A stretch of DNA of 64,000 nucleotides from Brevibacillus sp. DP1.3A (GTDB lineage Bacteria; Bacillota; Bacilli; Brevibacillales; Brevibacillaceae). The position numbers and the translations under genes are program-made. Where the stretch lies: contig NZ_CP085876.1 of NCBI RefSeq assembly GCF_013284245.2, positions 4,323,001 to 4,387,000 of the forward strand, read 5' to 3'. The notes under the pieces were generated by a model that did no database searches, was not told where the DNA came from, and saw only the letters and a program-made list of their open reading frames with translations. Positions 18,174 to 30,500 of this stretch are shown here, piece after piece (within the stretch, counting starts at the first letter, position 1; every line of letters starts with the position of its first letter).

Positions 18174-18467
18174 ATTCTTCGTGTTTGTGCGTAGCCGCCT
18201 CCACCTGAATTGCCTAAATCGGTTGAGTTTGAAACCATCAGGCCACTGCACGTATTCGGCCATGCAAAAACCGCAGCTTCACGGTGTCGATCTTCGCCGT
18301 GAAGTTGCGGTTTAGGGGTTTTAGTAGGTAGCTATCACAAAATCAAATGTACCAACCCGATGAATCGGATCATTGGTAGGCAGCCCCTACCATGAACCAT
18401 TCGAGAGCTTATGAAAATTCATGAGGAAGCTCTGACACCTGGAGGAAGGTACACATCTTGCTTACGA
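18174..18467 (+). repeat. Flanking repeat, left copy, with conserved hairpin
   Basis: This segment is nearly the same as 60850-61116 in the same orientation, with two small insertions relative to it. It contains a 17-bp stem (18268-18284 with 18297-18313) closing a 12-base loop TGTCGATCTTCG that is identical in the other copy. No open reading frame is shared. The function is unknown; it may be a dispersed chromosomal repeat or a small structured RNA. Confidence 0.8.
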
Positions 18468-18528
18468 TCCGTTCTCTGTTTTGCCCGTATTGCTCTGTGA
18501 GCAGAGCTAGCTGCTCCCCTGCTCCTGC

Positions 18529-21500
18529 TCACATGAACAATACTTCGCTCATTTGGAGTCTGTGAAGTTCAGCTTCCAATAGTTCTTTGATAACAGTCCG
18601 GTCTTCTTCATACGGCAACTCAAGCGATATGTGGAGAACATCGTTCAGATGTTGCACCGTAAAGAAAATGATAGGATCGCTTTGGTCCGTTCTTTCACCC
18701 GGATCCACGTCTTTAAACAACTGCACTTTATCCGAAGATTCACCTAGATAGTTAAACACAATAGGCATTTTTTCCAAGACTTGCTTCAAATATTTGCTGG
18801 ACATCGGATACGATAGCGTCATCTCATTATTATAAATGAGGTTCAGGAAGTTCAAGTTGTGAGAAACAGACAAATTCAATTTTTCCTGAATGTCCTGGAT
18901 TTGCTCAGATGAATCGGTTAGCAGCACAGGGATAAGATCGATAAACTCACCTACGGTATCAAAGTATTGTTTTTCTTCATACTTTCTACCGTAATTTAAA
19001 AGAAGAATCGGGACCTCTGTAATTTGCAAATACCTGCGGAAAAAGCGATTTGCCAAGCGTAAAGACATATCCCATATTTGCTTGGTCTCAATCGGCTCTC
19101 CTTTATTGGCCAGTTCGAAGCTAAGATCTGTTGAAACCGCACGGTTACGATTACTCATCGTATGAGCCAAAGCATCTACGGATTTTGCCAATGCAGGAAG
19201 CTTGAATTCGTCAGATATTTGCTGATCATTCATTTCCTGAGGCCCTTTTCGGATCTGGTACACATAGTCTCGATAGTTTCCAGTCCCTATCGATGGAGCA
19301 TTGTCTATATCGGCATAATCACGATGCAACTCACTCTTGATAACATTGCCACTCATGCCATCGTAAATAATATGCGAGCATGGAAGTACCAGTAAATGTT
19401 CACGCAAATTCAATCGAACAAGCGCAATACGGTACAGCAAGGATCCGGTCACTTCATACGGCTTCAAAAAGAATTGCGGCAACATCCACGAGATAAGTTG
19501 TTTTTGTCTGTCCGCTGGGTAGTCCGACAGGTCCAGTATCGGTATTTCGATTTGCTCCGGCGTAGGTAGTACTTCCCATTCCCAACGTCCGTCCATCTGA
19601 ACCAACACGCTTCTCAGCAATTCGTGGCGATCGATGAGGTGTCGAACAGCTGAGGATAGCCGATCAGTATCTAGCAAATACGTATCAAACGAGACGATAC
19701 CACCTGAGGATTGTGGATGCTCTAAATGGTACTGTTGTACCGGCGCAAGCGCATATCTCTCCACAGGTTCTCCTTTTTTCAGAGCGGCATCCCAGGCTTC
19801 ATTCATTTCTGCCAACTGTTTTAGCCATATTTTCGCTTGATGCTTCATTTCGGTATCCTCTTCCTCCGCCGACAAGCGTCGATTAGCCTTAGCTCCCCCC
19901 TCTTTCGCTACCCCTTGACCGAACTCAGCGAAAGGTATTACATGATGAGGGTGGAGGTCAGGATGAAGCTGCAATTGAATGAACCTATGCAGTTCTTCCA
20001 GACGCACTTTATTGATAGGGTCTAGTTGTAAGATTAAGTGGGTGTTGTCTTCAACAAGCGCCGATGTATACACTGCGCGGACACCAAAGGTTTCTCCGAT
20101 GATTCGTGTAGCCTCAGCAATATTACTTGTAAGTGTGTCTTCCGTAGCAGTGACATTTCTTACAAGAGAAGATAATTGACGAATGGTCTGATACTTAAAC
20201 ACCTGATCGATCCCTATTTGGATGCCGACAGCCTGCGTTTTTGAAACAAACTGGATCGCTTTTAAGGAATGACCGCCCAATTCAAAGAAGTTATCGTCGA
20301 TACCGATGGTTTCAGCTCCCAAAATATCCTTCCAGATTTCGGCCATGTGTCTTTCTGTATCATTTCGCGGAGCCGAGTAATTAATTCCGGTCTGGATGTC
20401 GCCCTTCGGTGCGGGCAATGCCTTCCGGTCAATCTTGCCGTTTGGTGTTAGCGGCATCCGATCTAGTTGGACGAAATGGGCTGGTATCATGTACGCCGGT
20501 AATAGTGGAATTAGTGCAGCTCTAAGCTCGTTTACCGTCAGTTCTTTATCAGCAACGAAATATGCGCACAAATCTTTCTGTCCCGCTTCGTTCTCCCGGG
20601 CGATCACGATTGTTTTCCTAACGGAGGCTACAGTCATCAGCTGCGCTTCCACCTCGCCGAGCTCAATCCGATAGCCACGAATTTTAACCTGATGATCGAT
20701 TCTGCCTAAGTACTCGATGTTGCCATCCGCCATCCAGCGAGCCAGATCGCCTGTTCGATACATACGCTTGCCCGGTTTGAACGGATCAGCTAAGAATTTC
20801 TCATCCGTTAGTGCTCGGTTTCGCATATACCCTCGTCCGACTCCGTCGCCGCCAATGTAGATTTCACCCGCAACTCCTACTGGAACCAACTTATGCTGCT
20901 CGTTCAGAATATACACGCACTGATTAGCCAATGGCTTGCCTATCGGTACCGTATGAGTCCATGCATCCGCGATATCTTCGCCAATGTCATATGCCGTTGA
21001 ATCTACGCAGCACTCGGTAGGACCGTAGACGTTCGTTATCTTCGGGCGATATCCAGGGCGTTTATTCAAGAACTCGTTAACAAGATGAACGGGTAGAGCT
21101 TCTGCTCCGAAGATAAAATGTTTGACATGCAAATCCGCAACCGTATCTTGCATTTCCGTCAACATCTGCATATGCGCCGGCGTGCCGTCTGAAAAATCGA
21201 TGTGCTGTGATCTGTAGTAATCAGCAAGTCGTTCACTATTCGTACTGATCACTCTTGGGACCACGTGTAGGGTATGCCCAAGAAGCAAGCAAGGAAAGAT
21301 CTGCTTCACCGATGCATCGAACACGTAGGGAGACAACCAAGCCATGCGCATAGGAGCCCTGTACTTCCGATAAACACATTGTGTAAATCCGGTAGTCATA
21401 TTGACGACATTGGAGTGCTCAATCATGACGCCTTTAGGTCTGCCCGTCGTACCGGACGTATACATCACATAGGCTAGGCCGCTAGGTCTGCCTATATTTG

Positions 21501-24500
21501 TAAGATTGGAACTATCCTCTGCGGACGATACCTGACTGTAAGGCGAGATGATCCGTACGTCTGCAGGCACCAGCTCGGCGAACTCCGGCTTCGCAATAAC
21601 GAGATTCACGCTGCTGTCCTCCAGCATGTAGTGAATACGCTCCTGGGGAAACTCCGGATCGATCGGCACATAGCATCCGCCGGCTTTTAATATCCCGAAT
21701 ATCCCAACGATCATCTCTAATGATCGCTCCATGATCATCCCGATCGTATGATCTGCTTGAACGCCTTCCGCTCTTAACACGCGAGCTAAGCGGTTCGCAC
21801 GTTCGTTCAGCTCACGATATGTCATTTGGCTGCCCTCAAAGACAACTGCTACTTGATCCGGGGTCTTCTCTACCTGCTCTTCAAACAACTGATGAATCAT
21901 TTTCTCCTGAGGAGAGTCCGTTACTGTATCTCCCCATTCTTCCAATATCTGCTTGATCTCTTGTGTTGTAATAATCTCAATTGTCGAAAGCTTCGTCTGC
22001 GGATCGTTTATAATATCCCGAATAAGCTGGACGAAATGATCCGCCATCCGTTCGACGGTTTCCCGTTTGTATAAGCTATCGGCATACTCGATGCTGAACG
22101 CAATACTATCAACATTCTCGACAGCACTAAGTGTCAAATCGAATTTCGCCACGTTATGCTCGCCTGGGCACAAGCTAACCTGTAAATCAGTAAAGCCAAG
22201 CGTGACCGGCTCGTTGTTTTCCATCACAAACATCGTGTCAAACAACGGATTGCGGCTCACGTCCCTCTTAACATCTAGATTTTCCACCAACGCTTCGAAC
22301 GGATAGTCCTGATGCTCGTATGCTTTCAGCACCTGTTCCTTCACTTCCTGCACGTAGTCGAGGAATGTCTTCTCCCTGTCTGGGAAGCTACGCAACGCTA
22401 GCGTATTCACAAACATCCCAATGATCGGCTGGAGATCGTCATGCTGTCTGCCCGCGATCGGTGTCCCAACGATAATATCCTCTTGCCCACTGTATTTGAA
22501 CAGCAGTGTCTTATACGCTGCCAAAAGTACCATAAACAAGGTGGTTCCCGTTTGTAAGCCGAGTTGTTTTAAAGCTTCCGCCTCTTGCGGCTGGATCGTA
22601 AATGTCAGCATATTTCCAGAGGAGCTGCGTGTTGCTGGTCTCGCGTAATCAGTTGGGATATCCAGGATTGGAATTTCCCCACTCAGTTGTTCCAGCCAAT
22701 ACGCTTCTTGTCTGTTCATCCATTCACTAGCTATATCCGCCTGCTGCCACACTGCATAATCCTTGTACTGAATCCGCAGTGCAGGCAGCTCTTTGCCGTC
22801 ATACAGCTGAGCCAGCTCATTTAGCAAAATGCTCATGGATACACCGTCGGAGATCGTATGGTGCATGTCTACCAATAATCTGTGGTGTTGCGGCGCTTCT
22901 TCTACTAAAGCTACTCGTAGCAGTGGCGCCTTCCCGAGATTGTATGCGCGGACAAATTGATCCATAATTGCCCGGGCTTCCGTCTCCCCACTCGCTTGCA
23001 TTCGCTCCATCGTGAAATCTACTGTTTCATAAACTCTTTGGACTGGCTTACCGTCCAGAAGCTCAAAGGCCGTTCGCAGTGAATCATGACGCTGAATCAG
23101 TTGTTCAAAGGCCATTTCAAGTCGTGAAATATCCAGCTCGCCTTCCATCAGCAGCATACCTGACATATTGTAGCTATTGATATGACTCAATATATACAGT
23201 CTCTTTTGCGCTGTGGAAACCGGATAAGTGTCTCTATGCTCCGCTATCGGGATCGCTGCATATGGGTTAGGAGATAGCTCGTCAATCACCTGTGCCATTC
23301 GCTCAATCGTCGGATATTGGAATATGTTCCGAAGCGGAAATACAATATCTAACGCCTTGTGAATTTTCGCTGCCAATGTTGTCGCCCGTAGCGAATGTCC
23401 GCCGATTTCAAAGAAATTGTCCTTGATTCCAACGGACGGAATACCGAGAACTTCTCTCCACAATTTTTCCAACTCAGCTTCTACTGCTGTGCGCGGAGCC
23501 ACGTATTCGACGCCCGATTGAATGCCGGCTTCCGGCGACGGTAGCGCTTTGCGGTCAATTTTACCGTTCGGCGTTAAAGGGAGATGGTCCATCTGTACAA
23601 AGTAAGAGGGCAGCATATAGCTAGGTAGCTCCTGCGACAGTACACTGCGTAGCAAACCGACCGGCAGTTCCTCATCAGCCACGAAGTACGCGCATAAATT
23701 GGTCTGACTGCCTTTGTCTGTGCGTGCCAGAACAATAGCCTCTTGCACGGATGCTACTTTCAGCAGCTTGGCCTCAACTTCACCTAGTTCTATGCGATAG
23801 CCTCGAATTTTTACTTGATGGTCGATTCTACCCAAATACTCAATGTTGCCATCTGGCATCCATCGCGCCAAGTCTCCAGTACGATACATACGCTCATACC
23901 CCGCTTCTCCACCGGCAAACGGATTCGGTACGAATTTTTCGTCCGTCAGTTCTGGACGATTCCAATATCCCCGCGCCAAGCCTGGACCAGATACGCACAG
24001 CTCTCCGGCTACACCCACTGGTGCCAAATGATCATGCCCGTCCACCATGTACACCCGATGGTTTGACACTGGACGCCCAATGGAAATGAGTTCACCTGCT
24101 CTCGGATCTATCGATACCGGCCAGATAGACGTCGCTACCGAATTTTCCGTCGGGCCATAAGCGTTAAAGTACGAAACCCTGTCCTTCCACTTGTACACCA
24201 GCTCTGCCGATGCTGCAGAGCCCGCCGTGAGCAGGCATCGCAGGTTTGGCAATCGTTCCGGTTCCAAATACACCGCATATGTCGGCGGCAACGTGACCAC
24301 CGTAACCAGGTGCTCCGCCATATACTGCTCTAACCTCTCGTAGTCTAAAATCGTCTCCGACGTCGGCACGTACAACGTTGCTCCACAAAGTAGGGACTGA
24401 ATGATTTCTGAGCACGATGCATCAAACGAATAGCTGGCAAACATCAACACATGATCAGAGAAGCTAATTTTCAGTGTCTGTTGGAAATAGGTTTTCAGGT

Positions 24501-27500
24501 TGCACAGTCCATGATGCTCCAGCATTACGCCTTTTGGCTGACCTGTTGTTCCTGATGTATAAATGACATACGCCAGATGGTTCGAACCAGACACAGGCTC
24601 CAGATTTGAGTCGTCCACGTGATAGACCGAGGGCTCTCTATCCAGCACCAGCACTTTTCCATCGAATGCTACTCTCTTCAAGAGATGGTTTTGCGTGAGT
24701 AGCAGATCCGCACCAGAGTCGTCCAGTATGTAGCGAATGCGCTCCTCTGGATAGGTAGGATCAATCGGCACATATGCACCTCCCGCCTTTAATATCCCAA
24801 AGATGCCTACGATCATATCTATCGAGCGATCTGTCATGAGGCCAACCAAACGGTCTTGTGTCACACCGTGACTGCGCAGTGTACGTGCCAAACGGTTTGC
24901 CCGTTCGTTTAGCTCACGGTAGGTCAATTGCTCTCCCTCAAAGAAGAGCGCCACCTGCTCCGGTGTCTGCAAAGCTTGGGCTTCGAACAAGCCGTGAATC
25001 GATTGTTCGCGCGGATACTCCACTGCCGTATCGCCCCAAACACGAACGATTTGCGTGTACTCCTGCTCGGTGACGACATCCAGTTCACGTACCCGGATCT
25101 CTGGATTCACTGCTACCTGCTCCAGCAAACGCACCAGATGTCCCTGTATTTGCTTGACGCTCTCGCGGTTAAACGTCCCTGCATTGTAGCCAAAACCCAT
25201 CTTGATCGTAGTCCCCGGCAGAACGATCAAGTTAAAGTCATAGTTCGTCTGTTCCATTTGTTCTTCCACCGGATGATTCTCGAACACCAAGATATGGTTA
25301 ATCAAATCTTGTTTTGGCTCGGTTAACGCCTGAATCTTGTATAGGGGGAACGTGTCGTACGCACTGGAAGCTAGCGTCTGCCGCTGCGTTCTTTTCATCA
25401 GCTCAGCAAAAGCTTCGTCACCCTCAGACTGAATACGAACTGGAATGATGTGCTCCTCATTTGGAATGTCCGCCGGGCGTCCAGAAACCACACTGCCAAA
25501 CACCACGTCATCCGTTCCATTATATTTTTGTAGCAAAATGCCCCATACCGTCTGCATTAGGGAATTGACCGTAACCTCATAATGGTTGGCGACCCACCCA
25601 AGCTCGGCAGTCAAGCCTGCACCCAGTTCAAAATCAAGATGCCCTGCCTGATAACCCGGTTTGCTCTGAATGTTCGCCTGTGGCAAACGGGACGGCTCCT
25701 CATACCCTTCCAGATATGTGCTCCAGTAACGCGAAGCTTTTCGACGATCCAGATGCACTTTTAGAACGTGTGCCGTTTCTTTCTCTAGGATTAGCTCCAG
25801 CTCACCCAGCCTCGTATCAGAATTAACCGAAATAGTTTCGACTAATCGCACGAAATCACGCGTCATCCGCTCGATTGTTTCCCGTTTATACAACGATGTC
25901 GCAAACTGTAATCCGAATTGAATGCCCGCTTCTTCTTCGTTTGCTTCTAAGGTCAGGTCGAATTTCGCTGGAGACTGCTCCATTTCGTAAGAACGGAAGC
26001 TCAGGTCTGCTAGCGTTAGCTCAGTCTCCTTGGTGTTTTGCAGCACGAACATCGTATCAAAGAGTGGGTTACGACTCATATCACGCTTCACATTTAGCTT
26101 TTCTACTAGTTCCTCAAATGGATAATTCTGATGTTCGTATGCTTGCAACGCACGTGTTTTTACTTCCCCTACATAGCTGCGGAATGTTAGCTCTGCTTTT
26201 GGATAATTACGAAGTGCCAATGTACCAACGAACATCCCGAGGATTGGCTCCAAATCGGCATGTGGCCGTCCCGCAATTGGTGTACCAACTATGATGTCGT
26301 CCTGCCCCGTGTACTGATGCAATAACGCAGTGTATGCCGCTAGCAGTACCATATACAGTGTCGATCCCGTTTGCGCCGCTAACTCTTTCAAACGTTCGCT
26401 GACGTCCTTCTCAAGAACGAATTCCACCGTGTCACCTGCTGTACTCCTCACTGCTGGACGGGTATAGTCGGTCGGCAGGTCTAACACGGGCACCTCACCC
26501 TTGAAGTTATCAAGCCAGTACGTTTCCTGATGCTTCATCCAGTCCTGCTGCGATTCGCTTTGTTGCCATACTGCATAGTCCTTGTATTGAATGCGGAGCG
26601 GAGACAACTGCTCATCTCTATACAAATGAATAAATTCATCGGTCAGCACTCCCATCGAAACGCCGTCCGATATGATGTGGTGCATGCCAAGCATCAGCAA
26701 ATACTGCGGCTCTTGCTCCACTCCCTGTACACCTAAATCAACCAGCTGCACCCGTAACAGAGGGGCTACTTGCAGATCGAATGGGCGCACAAAGCTGCTA
26801 ATTAGCTCTTCTATTTTCACTTTTGTTGCAAGAGCATCCGTTTCCGCCTGTATGTCCTGCATCTTTGCCATCTCGATCTCAAACCGGACCGTATCCTGAA
26901 TCCGCTGCATTGGCTCGCTGTCCACCATTTCAAAGCTGGTGCGGAGAGTCGCATGGCGAGAAATCAAATGACGGAACACTTCCTCCATCCTCTTCACATT
27001 CAGCGGACCGCTCACCTGTAACACAGACGTTGTGTTATAGTTCACATCGTCTGGATCAAGCTGGTGGAGCACGTACATCCGTTTTTGCGGTGAGGATAGC
27101 GGGTAGAAGATTCTCTCTTCTGTTACCGGAATCGAATCGAACGCCATCTGATCCAGGCTTTCAAGCAGCATTGCCAGTTGCTCAACGGTTGGCGCCTCAA
27201 AAATACTACGCAGTGGAAGTTGTTTGTTCATTTCTTTATGAATCCTCAAGACCAATGTCGTCGCCCGCAGGGAATGTCCACCAATCTCGAAGAAGTTTTC
27301 TTTTACGCTCACCCGTTCCAAACCAAGTACGTCCTGCCAGATTTGCGCCAGCTGTATTTCCATCAACGTCCGAGGTGCGATATAGTCCGACCCACTATGC
27401 AGGCTGCCTTCTGGTGCAGGTAGTGCATTTCGGTCGATTTTACCGTTTGGCGTCAGCGGCATGTGTGCTAGTTGAATGAAATGAGCAGGTACCATGTAGT

Positions 27501-30500
27501 TCGGTAGCTTTTCGCCCAGTAAATGACGCAGTTCGCTTGCACTTACTTCTCGTTCTGCCACATAGTACGCGACCAGTTGGTTCTGCCCCTGTTCATCTGC
27601 ACGTGCCAGCACAATTACTTCTTGTACATCTTCTATTTTTAGGATTTGCGTCTCGACTTCTCCCAGCTCAATCCGGTATCCCCGAATTTTCACCTGATGG
27701 TCGATCCGGCCCAAATACTCAATGTTGCCATCTGGCATCCATCTCGCCAAGTCCCCGGTACGGTACATCCGTTCATAATCCGCTTCTCCACTGACAAACG
27801 GATTGGCTACGAATTTTTCGGCCGTCAGTTCTGGACGCCCCAGATAACCTCGTGCCAGACCAGGACCAGATACACACAGCTCACCGGCTACCCCCACAGG
27901 TGCTAAATGACCATGCCCGTCCACCATGTACACGCGGTGATTCGACACTGGACGTCCAATGGAAATGATCTCACCTGCTCTTGCGTCTTCCGACACTGGC
28001 CAGACCGACGTCGCGATCGAGTTTTCCGTTGGACCATACGCGTTGTAGTACGCAACCCGGTCCTTCCACTTATACACTAGCTCTGTCGAAGACGCTGAGC
28101 CTGCTGTGAACAAGATGCGCAGATTCGGCATGCGCTCCGGCTCCAGATACACCGCATAAGTCGGCGGTAGCGTCGCAATTGTAATCTGGTGCTCTGCCAT
28201 ATACTGTTCGAACTGTTCGTAGTTCAAAATTGTCTCCGACGTTGGCATGTACAATGTCGCCCCGTAGAACAGGGCTTGGAGCATTTCCCAGCAGGATGCA
28301 TCAAACGAATAGCTGGCAAACATCAGCACATGATCGGAGATACCGATCTGTAGCGTCTGATCAAAATACACTTTCAGATTGCACAGTCCCTGATGCTCCA
28401 GCATTACGCCTTTTGGCTGACCAGTTGTTCCTGACGTATAGATCACATACGCCAGATCGTTCGGACCAGATATTGGCTCCAGATTTGAACCATCCGCATG
28501 ATAGACCGATGGTTCTCTATCTAGTACTAGTAACTTACCTTTGAATGCTATTCTTTCCACGAGATGGCTTTGCGTGAGCAGCAGCTCCGCACCAGAGTCA
28601 TCCATCATATAGTGGATGCGCTCCTCCGGATAGGTCGGATCAATTGGTACATATGCGCCCCCAGCCTTTAAAATCGCATAGATGCCTACGATCATATCGA
28701 TCGACCGATCTGTCATGATGCCAACCAAACGGTCTTGCGTCACACCATGACTACGCAGTGTACGCGCCAAACGGTTTGCCCGTTCGTTTAGCTCACGGTA
28801 GGTCAATTGCTCTCCCTCAAAGAAGATGGCCACCTGCTCCGGTGTCTGCAAAGCTTGGGCTTCGAACAAGCCGTGAATCGTTTGTTCACGCGGATACTCC
28901 ACTGCTGTATCGCCCCAAACACGAACGATTTGCGTGTACTCCTGCTCGGTTATAACATCCAGTTCACGTACTCGGATATCTGGGTTCTCTGCTACCTGTT
29001 CAAGTAAACGCACAAGATGTCCCTGTATTTTCTCGACGCTTTCGCGGTCAAACGCACTGGCATTATAGCCAAATATGATCTGGAGAGAATTTCCCGGCAG
29101 AACGATCAGGTTAAAGTCATAGTTCGTCTGATCGACTGACTCGACTCCGGTAATGCTGAAGCTGGCCTTTTCACCATCAGCTACCTGCTCGATTTGCTCT
29201 TCTATCGGATAATTTTCAAACACCATGATGTGGTTAATCAGATCTTGCTTTGGCTCGGTCAACGCCTGAATCTCGTAAAGGGGGAACGTGTCGTACGCAG
29301 TGGAAGCTAACGCCTGCCGCTGCGTTTTTTTCATCAACTCAGCAAAAGCTTCGTCCCCATCAGACTGAATGCGGATTGGAATGGTATTGATAAATAAGCC
29401 AATCATACTCTCCACATTTGGAATGTCTGCCGGGCGTCCAGAAACCACGCTACCAAACACCGCATCATTCGTTCCGTTATATTTTTGTAACAAAATTCCC
29501 CATACCGTCTGCATCAGTGTATTGACTGTGACCTGATAATGCTTGGAAATCCGCTCAAGCTCGTCAGTCAGACCTGCACCCAGCTCGAAATCAAAATACT
29601 CTGCCTGATAACCCAGTTTGCTCTGAATGTTCGCCTTTGGTAAGCGGGATGGCTCCTCATACCCTTTTAGGTAGGTACTCCAATAATTCGAAGCTTCCTG
29701 ACGATCCTGTTGCTCCAGCCACTCAATGTAGTGGCTGTACGGTGTTACAGGCGCCAGCTCAGGCTTTTTGTGGGCAAGGAGCGCAAAATAACTCGTAAAC
29801 ACCTCATTGGTCACTAGTGACAAGCACCAGCCATCCATCACAATATGGTGGAAGCTCCAGACGAAGCGATAAGTTTCGTCGCTGGTACGCAAAATCGCTA
29901 CACGCATTAAGGCATCTTTTGTTAGATCAAACCCTCTCTGCTTATCCTTACGCACATATTCGAGGGTATAATTGTTCTGCTCCTCTTCCTTCCGATCACG
30001 CAAATCTTCCACGTACAGTTCACTTCGTTTGTTTCGGTACACCAACTGGAGGTGTTCATTCTGCCAGCCGCTGTAGAAGTTGGTTCGCAGTACCGAATGT
30101 CGCTGTACCAGCAAATCCAAACTTTCCGCAAACACAGGAATATGAAACTGGCCTTTTAGTTCAAAGGATGACTGTTCAAAATAGGCACCAGATTGCGAAT
30201 CCATCAGGTTGTAAAACAGCATGCCCTTCTGCATTGGCGTTAGTGGGTAAATATTTTCCAATTCCCCAACTGAACGTGTTTGCTCCACAATGGTGTCCAA
30301 CTGCTCCAGTGTTACGTCCTTGAGCAGGACATCGCTTGGGGTTAGCTCAATCCGATCCTGGGACACGCAATGACTGATAACCTCTAGCAAATTCTCCTTG
30401 AGCAGATGAGCCACATGCTCAATTGTATCCTCTCGGAACGCCTTCTGGTTATAACGAATGCCCAGCTCCAGATTGCCGTCCGTTACCATTCCTCCCACAT

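Noticed and set aside
18490..18510. Six-bp stem just after the last synthetase as terminator
   Set aside because: GAGCAG/CTGCTC stem is short and has no T tract on the minus strand.
18529..19800. Thioesterase at the end of the last synthetase
   Set aside because: No GxSxG or alpha/beta hydrolase pattern; the end matches the C/E superfamily instead.
26823..27479. Long plus-strand open frames inside the synthetase genes
   Set aside because: They lie opposite a continuous synthetase frame, recur at the same place in each repeated module and lack ribosome binding sites and families.
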